A stretch of DNA of 6,185 nt, from assembly GCA_902772605.1 (NCBI GenBank), contig CACYBG010000140.1, positions 1 through 6,185 of the forward strand, given 5' to 3'. Position numbers and translations under genes: made by a program. Shown here one piece after another: positions 5,201 to 6,185 of the stretch. The stretch is from an uncultured Spirochaetaceae bacterium (GTDB taxonomy: Bacteria; Spirochaetota; Spirochaetia; Treponematales; Treponemataceae). The stretch's first letter is position 1. Each line of letters opens with the position of its first letter. Below the pieces are notes generated by a model. The model did no database searches and was not told where the DNA came from. It worked only from the letters and a program-made list of their open reading frames with translations.

Positions 5201-6185
5201 ATGCTTGATGAATTGAATGAAGAACAGAAAGATGCAGTGACATCCACGGAAGGATTCGTCAGGGTCATTGCAGGAGCAGGTTCAGGAAAGACTCGTGCAC
5301 TTACGCACCGCTTTGCATACCTTGTAAATGAAATCGGAATACTTCCCGGCAACATACTCTGCGTTACGTTTACGAACAAGGCCGCAAATGAAATGCGTTC
5401 CAGAATCAGGATGCTGACCGGAGACAACGATACGGGTTACATTTCCACGTTCCATGGATTCTGCGTATCGGTCCTTCAGGAAGATTCAAATGCAGTGCTC
5501 TACCCCAAAAGTTTTCTCGTCCTGGACAATGCCGACATAGATTCCATGCTTCAGACGATATATGATGAAAGGGGACTTACACTCCGCAACATGACTTTTT
5601 CCGCCGCAAGGGACATGATTGAAATCCGAAAGATATTCAATGAACCTGCCTACTATCTGGACATGATTTCGCTTTCACTCGAAGAAATCCACAGGAAATA
5701 TCTGGAGGCAAAAAAAAGCGACGACATTATTTTTTACGGATACCTGTATCAGGAAAAAAAATGTTTCGGTCTCGACTACAACGACCTTCTGAAATTTACG
5801 CTGCATATTTTCAAGACGGATGAAAAGATACACAGGAAGTGGCAGGAACGTCTCGAATACATCATGATAGATGAATTCCAGGACATCGATTCCATACAAT
5901 ATGAACTCATGGAAGCACTGTGCGGATACCATGGAAACCTTTTCATCGTAGGCGATCCTGACCAAACAATTTATACATGGCGGGGTGCCAACGTAAAGTA
6001 TCTGATTGATTTTGAAACGAATTATCCGGATGTGAAGACCGTCATGATGATGAAAAACTACCGTTCGACTCCGGAAATAATAGACGCTGCAAATTCATTG
6101 GCAGAAAAAAATTCGCATCGCATAAAAAAGAATCTGATTGCTACCCTTCCCGCTTCAGGATTCAGGCCCGTGTATTTCCATGCCA
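5201..6185 (+). CDS. UvrD/PcrA/Rep-family superfamily 1A DNA helicase, N-terminal part (3' end outside window)
   Basis: The frame is open from the ATG at 5201 to the window end, giving 328 complete codons with no stop; family members usually run about 650-750 residues, so roughly half is seen. Motifs appear in the expected order: Q motif LNEEQKDAV (5-13), Walker A AGAGSGKT (24-31), motif Ia VTFTNKAANEM (55-65), motif Ib STFHGFC (82-88), Walker B DEFQD (224-228), motif III VGDPDQTIYTWRGAN (250-264), and NYRST (286-290). These are ATP-dependent 3'-to-5' DNA translocases acting in repair, replication restart and removal of proteins from DNA. UvrD, PcrA and Rep cannot be told apart from this part, so no symbol is given. 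The start is fixed by the Q-motif spacing; there is no Shine-Dalgarno site upstream. It is separated from the envelope genes by a terminator and has its own promoter, so it is probably an independent housekeeping gene. Confidence 0.95.
   Translation, partial: MLDELNEEQKDAVTSTEGFVRVIAGAGSGKTRALTHRFAYLVNEIGILPGNILCVTFTNKAANEMRSRIRMLTGDNDTGYISTFHGFCVSVLQEDSNAVLYPKSFLVLDNADIDSMLQTIYDERGLTLRNMTFSAARDMIEIRKIFNEPAYYLDMISLSLEEIHRKYLEAKKSDDIIFYGYLYQEKKCFGLDYNDLLKFTLHIFKTDEKIHRKWQERLEYIMIDEFQDIDSIQYELMEALCGYHGNLFIVGDPDQTIYTWRGANVKYLIDFETNYPDVKTVMMMKNYRSTPEIIDAANSLAEKNSHRIKKNLIATLPASGFRPVYFHA

Overview
The window reads as chromosomal sequence from a spirochaete, most likely a host- or gut-associated Treponema. 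This is an inference: the proteins combine spirochaete-style envelope architectures (transglutaminase-like domains fused to membrane-protein-like domains, PEGA-repeat proteins, small FecR-like proteins). I could not run a search to confirm the genus. All five genes lie on the + strand. Gene density is high, and two of the five genes are cut by the window edges.

Region 1 (1-2521) is a tightly packed pair. The first gene is the 3' part of a protein with a transglutaminase-like fold and a C-terminal TPR segment. One base separates its stop from the start of the second gene, which encodes an exported protein with a barrel-like N-terminal domain, a beta-sandwich linker and a transglutaminase-like domain. 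The two transglutaminase-like domains are clearly paralogous. The second keeps Cys and His of the catalytic triad, plus a candidate acidic residue. The first has lost all three, so the operon appears to pair a probable enzyme with a pseudo-enzyme.

Region 2 (2522-2646) holds a GC-rich hairpin with a downstream T-run. It looks like a terminator or attenuator, only about 26 bases before the next gene. Region 3 (2647-4997) is a second pair: a 639-residue exported protein with five PEGA-like repeats, a FlgD-type Ig-like domain and a beta-rich, barrel-like C-terminus, then, 29 bases later, a 133-residue exported FecR-like protein with a Ser/Thr-rich tail. A strong intrinsic terminator follows at 5030-5067.

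Region 4 (5068-5200) is a short intergenic stretch with a small palindromic, REP-like element and an extended -10 promoter that sits so close to the next ATG that a leaderless mRNA is predicted. Region 5 (5201-6185) is the N-terminal half of a UvrD/PcrA/Rep-family helicase, running off the window; it is probably housekeeping and unrelated to the envelope genes.

The four envelope genes share export signals (seen in three, not visible in the truncated first) and repeat, barrel or scaffold folds. My reading is that they form a cell-envelope module acting in the periplasm and outer membrane. Its function is not known from the sequence, and I found no mobile element, CRISPR array, tRNA or rRNA.
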